A DNA stretch of 11,838 nucleotides from an uncultured Alphaproteobacteria bacterium (GTDB lineage Bacteria > Pseudomonadota > Alphaproteobacteria > Puniceispirillales > UBA1172): assembly GCA_913056245.1 (NCBI GenBank), contig CAJXME010000016.1, forward strand, positions 1 through 11,838, in the 5' to 3' direction. Below are positions 1 to 6,065 of this stretch, piece by piece. The notes below the pieces were generated by a model. It was given only the letters and a program-made list of their open reading frames with translations, had not been told where the DNA came from and searched no databases. The translations under genes and the position numbers were made by a program. How positions within the stretch are numbered: position 1 is the first letter of the stretch; each line of letters opens with the position of its first letter.

Positions 1-357
1 TATATTGCTGATGGCGGGGTGCTGTTGCCCTTTGGCGGGTATAAAGGCTCGGCTATCGCGATGATGGTTGAATTGCTCGCCGCTGGCCTAGTGGGCGAAA
101 ACTTTTCTTTTGAAGCCAAAGCCGGCGACAATGGCGATGGCGGCCCACCTCAAGGAGGGCAATTTATTCTCGCGCTATCGCCTCAGGTGATCGCCACCGA
201 TGATTGGGAACGTCATTGCGAGGGATTCTTCCGGGAATTGACCGGGCTTGATGGGGTTCGCCTTCCCGGTGAGCGTCGGCATAAAAACAGACTGTCGGAC
301 GCGCCACGCGCGATCAATACGCCGTTGCTGGAAAAGATTCGCAGTTTGATGAATTAG
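1..357 (+). CDS. Ldh2 family malate/L-lactate dehydrogenase-type oxidoreductase, C-terminal part
   Basis: The frame is open from base 1 and ends in TAG at 355-357, so only the last 118 residues are visible; the start lies before the window. The segment reading LLPFGGYKGSAIAMMVELLA is the hallmark nucleotide-binding region of the Ldh2 (COG2055) NAD(P)H-dependent fold, and the tail with VRLPGERR matches the usual C-terminus. Family members include malate, L-lactate and ureidoglycolate dehydrogenases and the delta1-pyrroline/piperideine-2-carboxylate reductases (DpkA). The LLPFGG-KGS-IA-M-ELL form looks most like DpkA, which reduces cyclic imines made from D-proline or D-lysine to L-imino acids. 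That subtype is an inference. A DadA-like D-amino-acid dehydrogenase nearby would make such an imine, but this gene is convergent with that operon and not part of it. The next gene ends 23 bp away on the opposite strand. Confidence 0.85.
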   Translation, partial: YIADGGVLLPFGGYKGSAIAMMVELLAAGLVGENFSFEAKAGDNGDGGPPQGGQFILALSPQVIATDDWERHCEGFFRELTGLDGVRLPGERRHKNRLSDAPRAINTPLLEKIRSLMN

Positions 358-380
358 CACAAACCCAATGCCGGTGATCA

Positions 381-977
381 TCACCCCATGAGAATGGCAA
401 ACAACAAGCCCATAATCGTGCAAGTCAACACCACTCCAGCAAATTGAGTTTTCAGGACGGTGTTAATGATCTTCGCGCCCAGCCGCTCCTCAAGATGATC
501 CATTTTCTGATCAAGGCGAGCAATCTCGCCACGTACATCGTTAAATTCACTTGCCATTTCACTTCGGATAGCGGCAAATTCACTTGTCATTTCTGAGCGG
601 ACAGCGGCAAATTCCCCATCCATCTTATGCTCAAGCGTGGTGATGTCTTCTTTGAGTTCTGTTTTGAGAGATACCATGTCTTCTTTGAATTCAGCTCTTA
701 ATTCCAACATATCCTCTTTAGTGGCCGCTCTTAATTCTGACATATCCTTTTTCGTGGCCACTCTTAATTCTGTAATGTCCTCTTTGGTAGCCGCTTGAAG
801 TTCTGATATGTCCTTTTTCGTGGCGGCGCGCAACATGGCCAAATCATCCTTGGTCGCCAAACGATCATTGAGCAAATTGGCGTAATGCCGCGCCAAAGCC
901 TCGGCTTGAGCTTCGGGCATATCAGCTTTCGTCAGGTCAATGACGAATTGATGCGTGTCAAAGGCAAGAGTGGACAT
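381..977 (-). CDS. CCDC90/DUF1640-like membrane-anchored coiled-coil protein with hendecad repeats
   Basis: A 198-residue protein with three visible parts. Residues 4-38 (LAFDTHQFVIDLTKADMPEA onward) match the globular head of the DUF1640/CCDC90 family, the bacterial relatives of the mitochondrial MCUR1 and CCDC90B proteins. Residues 39-159 are eleven consecutive 11-residue units with no gaps. Residues about 175-197 form one hydrophobic membrane anchor at the C-terminus. This agrees with the head-neck-stalk-anchor plan known for the family, which is thought to be a trimeric coiled coil tethered to the inner membrane. The bacterial role is unknown. The ATG at 977 has no close Shine-Dalgarno sequence; AGAGG lies about 18 bases upstream. 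The gene follows the M24 gene on the same strand after 101 bp with a weak hairpin between, so it may be transcribed separately. It is convergent with the Ldh2-family gene. Confidence 0.8.
   Translation of the reverse strand: MSTLAFDTHQFVIDLTKADMPEAQAEALARHYANLLNDRLATKDDLAMLRAATKKDISELQAATKEDITELRVATKKDMSELRAATKEDMLELRAEFKEDMVSLKTELKEDITTLEHKMDGEFAAVRSEMTSEFAAIRSEMASEFNDVRGEIARLDQKMDHLEERLGAKIINTVLKTQFAGVVLTCTIMGLLFAILMG
501..863 (-). repeat. Eleven tandem 33-bp units coding 11-residue (hendecad) coiled-coil repeats
   Basis: Translated residues 39-159 of the coiled-coil protein divide exactly into eleven 11-mers. Units 1-7 follow the pattern RAATKEDMSEL with variants such as RAATKKDISEL, QAATKEDITEL and KTELKEDITTL. 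Units 8-10 switch to a second pattern, RSEMxSEFxxV, and unit 11 is degenerate. The DNA of units 2-6 (about 666-830) is visibly similar from copy to copy, so the array probably grew by duplication and could change copy number. Eleven-residue periodicity implies a nearly straight or slightly right-handed coiled coil rather than the heptad type. Confidence 0.85.
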
Positions 978-986
978 AGAATAAAT

Positions 987-1031
987 GTAAGTCTTACCTC
1001 TTGGCGCGTAAACTATCCAAAAGGATAGCTT
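987..1031 (-). terminator. Weak hairpin and small palindrome between the M24 gene and the coiled-coil gene
   Basis: The 101-bp gap 978-1078 holds an inverted repeat CTATCC-AAAA-GGATAG (1013-1028). On the minus strand one G-T and two A-T pairs can extend it to a 9-bp stem (1010-1031). The 3' tail on the minus strand (ACGCGCC) is not T-rich, so it would be a poor intrinsic terminator for the operon ending at 1079. A second perfect palindrome, GTAAG-T-CTTAC, lies at 987-997 about ten bases before the coiled-coil start codon and could be an operator. Both are short and could be chance. Confidence 0.3.
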
Positions 1032-1078
1032 TTAACGGATTTTGACCCCGAAAATGGTTCTTGCCATGTCTTTTGCCA

Positions 1079-2242
1079 TTATCCTTGAATGATCGGCAAT
1101 TTAGGCGCGGCGCGTTTGGACAACATTTCAACGCCATTGGCGGTGAGCAGGATGTTTTCTTCATGAACCATCATTTTGCCGCCTGAAAGCGATAATGACG
1201 GCTCTAAGGTCAGCACCATATTTTCGGTCAGCACCGTATCATCCCAGCCAATATGTGAGGGGGGTTCTGTCAATTGAATGCCCAAGCCATGACCATACCG
1301 CCCCACATCATCATCGCCATCTTCTCCCCCAAGCCGGGCTTTCATGATGCCGAAGAGATCAGCAGACGTCATGCCTGGCTTTAAGCCTTGAATGGCATCT
1401 TCCGTCGCGTGCCAGAGCAGTTCATAAGCCTCATGCGCTTCCGATGACACGTTACCAAAGCCATAATTGCGATCAAAGTCGCAGAAATATCCATCCCAAA
1501 CACAGCCTGTATCGAGCATCAAGACATCGCCATCGACAAGAGGGTCTTCCCCCGGCGGGGAAATGATATCGTCATATCCCCCTTGGCCTGCATTGCCGAC
1601 AAGATAAGACACATCGTCAATACCCGATTGCAAGGCGTTGACTTTGAACATCGTGAAAACCGAGGCCAGTTGTTGGCCTTGCTTCAACCATGATGGCATC
1701 GCGTTAAAGACATCGCTGGCCAAGCCGCAAATATGGCGCAGTTTCGCGATCTCCAGCGGTGATTTAACCATCCTTGCTGAGCGCAGAATCATGGTGGCAT
1801 CCACCAAAACTGGATCGCCAATGGCTTCAACCAGTACATCCATATCCATCAACGGCATCATCAGTTTTGTTTCAGGGCCGATCATCATGCCCATCACCGC
1901 TTCAGGCCCGGCCATATCGCGGATCACCCGCGCCAGCAAAGCAATGCCATCATCATTATTGGACGGCGCGGCAAAACAATGAACGCCCCCCGTAAAGCAC
2001 CGTCCCATCACCTCCCGGCCAATGGTGGGGATGATGGCTTCGGGCATGCCTGATTGAGGAACAGCGACAAACCAAGGCCGGGTTGGGCTTTGCCAAAATG
2101 GCGTCATGAACCCCGTCACATAACGGATATCGTGCTCTTGGGTGAGCAGTAAGACATCAATCTCATCCGCTACCATCGAGGCCTGAATGATTTTCAATCT
2201 GTTTTCAAATTCACTTTTGGGAAAACCGCGGGTTGGCGTCAT
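1079..2242 (-). CDS. M24 family metallohydrolase (Xaa-Pro aminopeptidase/creatinase fold)
   Basis: A 387-residue cytoplasmic protein. Residues 1 to about 155 form the creatinase-like N-terminal domain and residues 160-385 the pita-bread catalytic domain. All five usual dinuclear-metal ligands can be placed: D244 in LMLDTG, D255 in CDFDR, H318 in YGHGLG, E347 in LTLEPS and E361 in HEENIL. The fold cleaves C-N bonds next to carboxylates. Members include Xaa-Pro aminopeptidase, creatinase, ectoine hydrolase (DoeA) and the DMSP lyase DddP. Length and motif spacing fit an aminopeptidase P-like or amidohydrolase-type member; the substrate is unresolved. The start is supported by GAGGTGAT at 2246-2253, with GAGG seven bases before ATG. 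It is the last gene of the transporter/flavoprotein operon, 21 bp after the DadA-like gene, so it probably acts on the same imported compound. Confidence 0.88.
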   Translation of the reverse strand: MTPTRGFPKSEFENRLKIIQASMVADEIDVLLLTQEHDIRYVTGFMTPFWQSPTRPWFVAVPQSGMPEAIIPTIGREVMGRCFTGGVHCFAAPSNNDDGIALLARVIRDMAGPEAVMGMMIGPETKLMMPLMDMDVLVEAIGDPVLVDATMILRSARMVKSPLEIAKLRHICGLASDVFNAMPSWLKQGQQLASVFTMFKVNALQSGIDDVSYLVGNAGQGGYDDIISPPGEDPLVDGDVLMLDTGCVWDGYFCDFDRNYGFGNVSSEAHEAYELLWHATEDAIQGLKPGMTSADLFGIMKARLGGEDGDDDVGRYGHGLGIQLTEPPSHIGWDDTVLTENMVLTLEPSLSLSGGKMMVHEENILLTANGVEMLSKRAAPKLPIIQG

Positions 2243-2263
2243 GGGATCACCTCTTGTTGATGC

Positions 2264-3511
2264 CTAAATGGGAAAACGGGATGGGTTAAAGGGCGCAATA
2301 TCAATCGGCGGGGTTTGACCTTGCAGCAAGGCGGCCATCACCTGCCCTGACCCCGGCGCCATGCTGAGGCCGATATGCTGATGCCCAAAGTTAAAAAATA
2401 AGCCTTCATGACGCGGCGCTGAGCCCAGCATAGGCAGGCTATCCACCAAGGTTGGCCGCCGCCCCATCCAAGGTTCGGCATCCACAGGCTCACCAAAGCC
2501 ATGATGGGATCGGGCGTCTTCGATCGCCGCGTCGAGTTGCGAGAAATTCATCTCCGCGTCTCGGTCGCGCATTTCAACGCCGGTGGTAATCCGCACCCCG
2601 GTTTGCATCGGCGCCATGACATAGCCGCCGTCAATATCGTGTATAGCGCGCTTTAAGGCGGGGGCTTTTGCGGGTTCTAGGTGACGGTGATAGCCCCGCT
2701 CCCAAAGCATGGGGATGCGATAGCCAAGCCATGATGCGATTTCCGCAGACCATGCCCCTGCCGCGAGAACCACTTGATCGGCGATCACATCATTCCCTGA
2801 TTGAAGACGCACCACCCATGGCTGGGTTCCATGATCAAGGCCAATGACGCTGTCTTCGATCACAACCCCCCCGGCGGTGAGAAACAAATCCACATAAGCA
2901 TCAGTAAGTTTAGCGGGATTATTCACCCCGCAGGTGTCATCAACCAAGACCGCGTGTTTATAAATAGGCTCAAGCCCCGGTTCCAATTGGCGAATTTGCG
3001 ATTGATCATAGACACTGTAGCGAACCCCCGCATCATCCATGATTTTCATTTCCGCCTTAAAGCGCTCAAAACTTTCGGTTTTGCGAAAAATTTTGAGCCA
3101 TCCTTGATAGCGCAAGAGTTCATCAACTTTTGCTTCTTTGATCAAGGCTTTGTGGCGTTCGAGCGAAATCACCATCAACGCGCGCAAGGCTTTGGCGGCG
3201 TGACGGCTTTTCCGAGGTGTGCAGTAACTGAGGAATTTCAAAAACCAGCCAAGATTTTTCAGCACAAACCATGGCGAATACCGAAAACCGATGCCATTAT
3301 TCATCAATAATTTTGGCAGGGTTTTGATTAAGCCCGGGTTGTTCAACACCACGACCGATGATTCCGACAGCACCCCAGCATTGCCAAAAGACGTCTCGCG
3401 CCCTGGTTTTTTGCGATCGATCAGGACAACTTCAAAGCCTGCTTTCTGCGCTTCAAGCGCCGCGCAAACCCCAACGATCCCGCCGCCTAAAACCGCAACC
3501 CGCTTGCTCAT
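2264..3511 (-). CDS. FAD-dependent D-amino-acid dehydrogenase-like oxidoreductase (DadA/DAO family)
   Basis: A 415-residue flavoprotein. The N-terminus VAVLGGGIVG (residues 5-14) is the FAD-binding GxGxxG turn, followed by acidic D32 at the end of the second strand and the SFGNAG motif at 41-46 typical of DadA. The C-terminal region has MGRRPTLVDSLPMLGS (from about 349) and the FGHQHIGLSMAPGSG cap (from about 375), both characteristic of DadA and hydroxyproline-oxidase relatives. The family oxidises D-amino or secondary amino acids to imino acids, passing electrons to the quinone pool. Whether the substrate here is a D-amino acid, D-proline, hydroxyproline or an N-methyl amino acid cannot be read from sequence. 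Its ATG overlaps the TGA of the preceding flavoprotein gene (ATGA, 3508-3511), implying translational coupling, so the two oxidases are probably made in equal amounts for one pathway. Confidence 0.88.
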   Translation of the reverse strand: MSKRVAVLGGGIVGVCAALEAQKAGFEVVLIDRKKPGRETSFGNAGVLSESSVVVLNNPGLIKTLPKLLMNNGIGFRYSPWFVLKNLGWFLKFLSYCTPRKSRHAAKALRALMVISLERHKALIKEAKVDELLRYQGWLKIFRKTESFERFKAEMKIMDDAGVRYSVYDQSQIRQLEPGLEPIYKHAVLVDDTCGVNNPAKLTDAYVDLFLTAGGVVIEDSVIGLDHGTQPWVVRLQSGNDVIADQVVLAAGAWSAEIASWLGYRIPMLWERGYHRHLEPAKAPALKRAIHDIDGGYVMAPMQTGVRITTGVEMRDRDAEMNFSQLDAAIEDARSHHGFGEPVDAEPWMGRRPTLVDSLPMLGSAPRHEGLFFNFGHQHIGLSMAPGSGQVMAALLQGQTPPIDIAPFNPSRFPI

Positions 3512-4623
3512 GACAACGACTCCAAGCCCAGCACGTAATCCGCCAAAACAAGACTAGAGGTCAGCCCCGGGGAATCGATGGCATAAAGCGCAACCACCCC
3601 TTCGGCGCCATGATCCTGTTGCTCTTGGATGGTGAAATCTTGAAACACCGAACCATCGGCATAGATTTTTGGCCTGATCCCAGCCCAAGCCGGCACCAAA
3701 TCTTGCTCGTCTAAATCTGGCCAATAACTCGAAACCAATTGATGGAACTTGCCGCGATCATTGGGGTTGACCGTATAATCCACCGCATCCACCCATTGAA
3801 TATCCGGGCCAAAGCGCGCGCCGCCTTGCACGTCAAGGGTCAGATGGATGCCCAAGCCTCCGCCTGATGGCACGGGATAGATCAAATGCGAAAACGGCGG
3901 TTTCTTGGTGGTGGTGAAATATTGACCTTTGGCCATGTAATGAGGCGGGATGCTGGCCTGATCAATCGCGTCAATGCCTTTTGAAACAGCAAAGGAACCA
4001 TGGCCAGCGGCATTGATGATATGCCGGCAGGATAAGACCATCTCTTCGCCTTGCCCATCGATGATCACGTCATAGCCTGAGGCGGTTTTGACGGCGGATT
4101 TGAAGCGACTTTGATAGGCGATGGTGGCGCCGTTATTTTCAGCCTCGCCTTCGAGCTGCGCCATATAGCCATGGCTGTCGATAACGCCTGTTAATGGCGA
4201 ATATAGCGCCGCCTCGGCTTTCAGATCAGGTTCTTTTTCCGCCAAGGCTTTGCCCGATAAAATTTCAAGCCCCGGGACTTGATTGACCTCACCTTTGGCT
4301 TTCAAATCCTCAAGGCGATGGCATTGCTCTTGATCGGTCGCGACAATCAATTTGCCATAATTGCGCGTCGTGATGCCTCGGCTTTCGCAAAACGCATAAA
4401 GCGCGTGAGCGCCTTTGACGCATAATTGCGCTTTCAGGGAATCCTTCTGATAATAAATGCCCGCATGAATGACTTCGGAATTGCGCGACGATGTTTCCAT
4501 GCCGAAACTTTCATTGGCCTCGACCAAGATCACATCACGGCCATCCATGGCGGCTTTTCGCGCCAGTGCCAATCCCACCGCGCCCGCGCCCACAACAAGA
4601 AGATCGGTTGAAGCATCCGCCAT
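3508..4623 (-). CDS. FAD-dependent oxidoreductase of the L-2-hydroxyglutarate oxidase (LhgO) superfamily
   Basis: A 371-residue flavoprotein with VVGAGAVGLA (FAD GxGxxG, G12-G17), E35 for the ribose, and SSRNSEVIHAGIYY at residues 45-58 followed by DSLKAQLC. The last stretch is the signature of L-2-hydroxyglutarate dehydrogenases, which normally read TGHNSGVIHAGVYY. Here the GH pair is SR and the following G is E, so this is a related subfamily and the substrate is probably another 2-hydroxy or 2-amino acid. The C-terminus (AWAGIRPKIY, then IDSPGLTSSLVLADYV) keeps the family pattern. AGGA in the end of the transporter gene lies just before ATG, with an 8-bp gap between genes; the downstream DadA-like gene overlaps by 4 bp. 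No signal peptide is seen, so it likely acts at the cytoplasmic face of the membrane with quinone as acceptor (family inference). Confidence 0.86.
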   Translation of the reverse strand: MADASTDLLVVGAGAVGLALARKAAMDGRDVILVEANESFGMETSSRNSEVIHAGIYYQKDSLKAQLCVKGAHALYAFCESRGITTRNYGKLIVATDQEQCHRLEDLKAKGEVNQVPGLEILSGKALAEKEPDLKAEAALYSPLTGVIDSHGYMAQLEGEAENNGATIAYQSRFKSAVKTASGYDVIIDGQGEEMVLSCRHIINAAGHGSFAVSKGIDAIDQASIPPHYMAKGQYFTTTKKPPFSHLIYPVPSGGGLGIHLTLDVQGGARFGPDIQWVDAVDYTVNPNDRGKFHQLVSSYWPDLDEQDLVPAWAGIRPKIYADGSVFQDFTIQEQQDHGAEGVVALYAIDSPGLTSSLVLADYVLGLESLS

Positions 4624-4631
4624 TTGAAATC

Positions 4632-5906
4632 CTATTCCGCCGCTTGATTAACCATGCCGCGATGGCCGATCACCACTTCATTGCCCTCATCAGGATGACG
4701 CGGCACGTTAAAGGCCAAAAGCAATGAAATCGCCGCCATACCTGCGCCTGCTAGGAACACCGCCGCCGGAGAAACCAGCCAGAGCAATCCGAAAGCCGCC
4801 GGCAAAACCACCGCCACGATATGATTGATGGTAAAAGAAACGCTTGCCGTACCCGCAAAATCCGCCGGATCAGCAATTTTCTGGAAATAGGTTTTCAGCG
4901 CAATCGCCATGGCAAAGAACATATGATCGACAATGTAAAGCCCAGCCGCAACAACGGCCGTTTCCACAAAAGCATAAGCGGTGAAGACCAAAATCAACCC
5001 AATATATTCGATGATCAGCGCCGCGCGCTCACCAATACGGCCAATGACCTTGCCGATCACCGGCGCCAGCCAAATATTCATCACCGCGTTGGCGAGGAAA
5101 AGAAGCGATATTTGCCCAATCGAATAGCCGAATTTTTCGACCATCAAAAAGCCAGCAAACACGACGAAAATCTGCCGTCTTGCCCCGGACATAAAGATCA
5201 AAGCGTAATAGAGCCAATACCGCGACCGCAACACAATCGATTTGCGTTGCGGGTTACTTGCCTTAAATAGCGGAAAGCCAAAAAGCCCCACCAAGGCCAG
5301 CAAAACGGTTAACCCCCCTGCCACCAGATACATAATCTGATAGCCAAACTGACCTGCCGGAAAGGCGCCGCCATCAATGATGTCTTGCAGGCTTAATTGC
5401 GGCGACAGCACCATCACCGCCAAGAACACGCTGACCAAGGTAAAGACTTGCGCCATAGCGGCAAATCCATAAATCTTGCCCAGCATTTGCGGCGCGGTTT
5501 TCTTATCGAGCCATTGCATCGCCAGCGATTGATTGCAGGTTTCATAATAATGAAAGCCAATCGACGCGATGACGGTGGTCAGGTAAAGCCCAATGACCGA
5601 CGGGAAATACCCTGTCATCGCCGTGCCAATCCCCAGCATCGCTAGCGTAACCAAGGCCAAGCGTTGCTCGTTGAAAACCAGCAACAGATAAACCACCAAA
5701 AAAGACAGGAATCCCGGCACTTCGCGCAGGGATTGCAGAATGCCAATTTCACGCCCGGAAAACGCCGATTGCTCAACCGCAAAATTATTGATCAAGGTCG
5801 ACCAAGTGATGAAGGAAATCGGCATCGCTGCCGCCGTGATCATCAACAAAATATGCGGCTGCTGTAATTTGGCCAAAAGGCTTTGTTGATCGGCGGAAGA
5901 GGTCAT
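4632..5906 (-). CDS. Major facilitator superfamily transporter
   Basis: A 424-residue integral membrane protein with about twelve hydrophobic segments, in two halves separated by a basic loop near residues 215-230 (FKASNPQRKSIVLRSRYW). The first segments read ILLMITAAAMPISFITW and LSFLVVYLLLVF, and a cluster of helices follows from about 230 to 405. There is no cleavable signal peptide. MFS carriers move small solutes using ion gradients; direction and substrate cannot be assigned. As the promoter-proximal gene of the four-gene unit, it most simply imports the compound processed by the two flavoproteins and the M24 enzyme. The tail (residues 405-424) is a short hydrophilic cytoplasmic extension. 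TAG ends 8 bp before the next gene, so co-transcription is near certain. Confidence 0.87.
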   Translation of the reverse strand: MTSSADQQSLLAKLQQPHILLMITAAAMPISFITWSTLINNFAVEQSAFSGREIGILQSLREVPGFLSFLVVYLLLVFNEQRLALVTLAMLGIGTAMTGYFPSVIGLYLTTVIASIGFHYYETCNQSLAMQWLDKKTAPQMLGKIYGFAAMAQVFTLVSVFLAVMVLSPQLSLQDIIDGGAFPAGQFGYQIMYLVAGGLTVLLALVGLFGFPLFKASNPQRKSIVLRSRYWLYYALIFMSGARRQIFVVFAGFLMVEKFGYSIGQISLLFLANAVMNIWLAPVIGKVIGRIGERAALIIEYIGLILVFTAYAFVETAVVAAGLYIVDHMFFAMAIALKTYFQKIADPADFAGTASVSFTINHIVAVVLPAAFGLLWLVSPAAVFLAGAGMAAISLLLAFNVPRHPDEGNEVVIGHRGMVNQAAE

Positions 5907-5916
5907 CGCAAGTCTG

Positions 5917-5982
5917 CTTATATATCCAAAAACTATAGGCTACAGTCCACCACCGCAATTACGCTGTCAAGGCTGATCAGCC
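5917..5982 (-). promoter_or_regulatory. Candidate promoter and operator of the transporter/flavoprotein operon
   Basis: Upstream of the transporter ATG the minus strand carries a perfect 12-bp palindrome GGCTGATCAGCC (5971-5982), immediately followed by a consensus -35 hexamer TTGACA (5970-5965). The -10 is not clear: TATAGT (5937-5932) is too far from TTGACA but lies 15 bp after a weaker TTGCGG, and TATATA (5923-5918) is another option. The palindrome abutting TTGACA is the usual position for a regulator site. The hexamers are seen directly; their use as a promoter is inference. Confidence 0.35.
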
Positions 5983-5993
5983 GCCATCGCCCC

Positions 5994-6027
5994 AAACGAA
6001 AAAGCGATGACCCTCAGATCATCGCTT
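5994..6027 (-). terminator. Intrinsic terminator of the mmsA gene
   Basis: On the minus strand a perfect 9-bp stem AAGCGATGA / TCATCGCTT (arms 6027-6019 and 6010-6002) with an 8-base loop is followed directly by TTTCGTTT. It begins about 40 bases after the mmsA stop codon. It separates mmsA from the transporter operon that starts at 5906 on the same strand, so the two are likely independent transcripts. Confidence 0.75.
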
Positions 6028-6065
6028 CATCGTTACCATATCAACGGCGTTGATACTTTCCCCGT

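Noticed and set aside
373..385. GGTGA-TCA-TCACC inverted repeat at the end of the coiled-coil gene as a terminator for the convergent Ldh2-family gene
   Set aside because: The stem is only 5 bp, has no T-tract on either strand and overlaps the last codon of the coiled-coil gene.
501..863. 33-bp repeats as a CRISPR array
   Set aside because: The units are contiguous without spacers, diverge from copy to copy and code an in-frame coiled coil.
1079..2242. M24 gene as the DMSP lyase DddP or as ectoine hydrolase DoeA
   Set aside because: It is shorter than DddP and has the ordinary LDTG...CDFDR ligand pattern of peptidase-type members rather than the altered metal site of DddP. No ectoine genes (doeB, doeC, doeD or a uptake system) adjoin it.
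2801..3310. 169-residue open frame on the + strand inside the DadA-like gene
   Set aside because: It is antisense to a strongly conserved flavoprotein gene, has no ribosome-binding site of note and no recognisable family; it is a compositional shadow.
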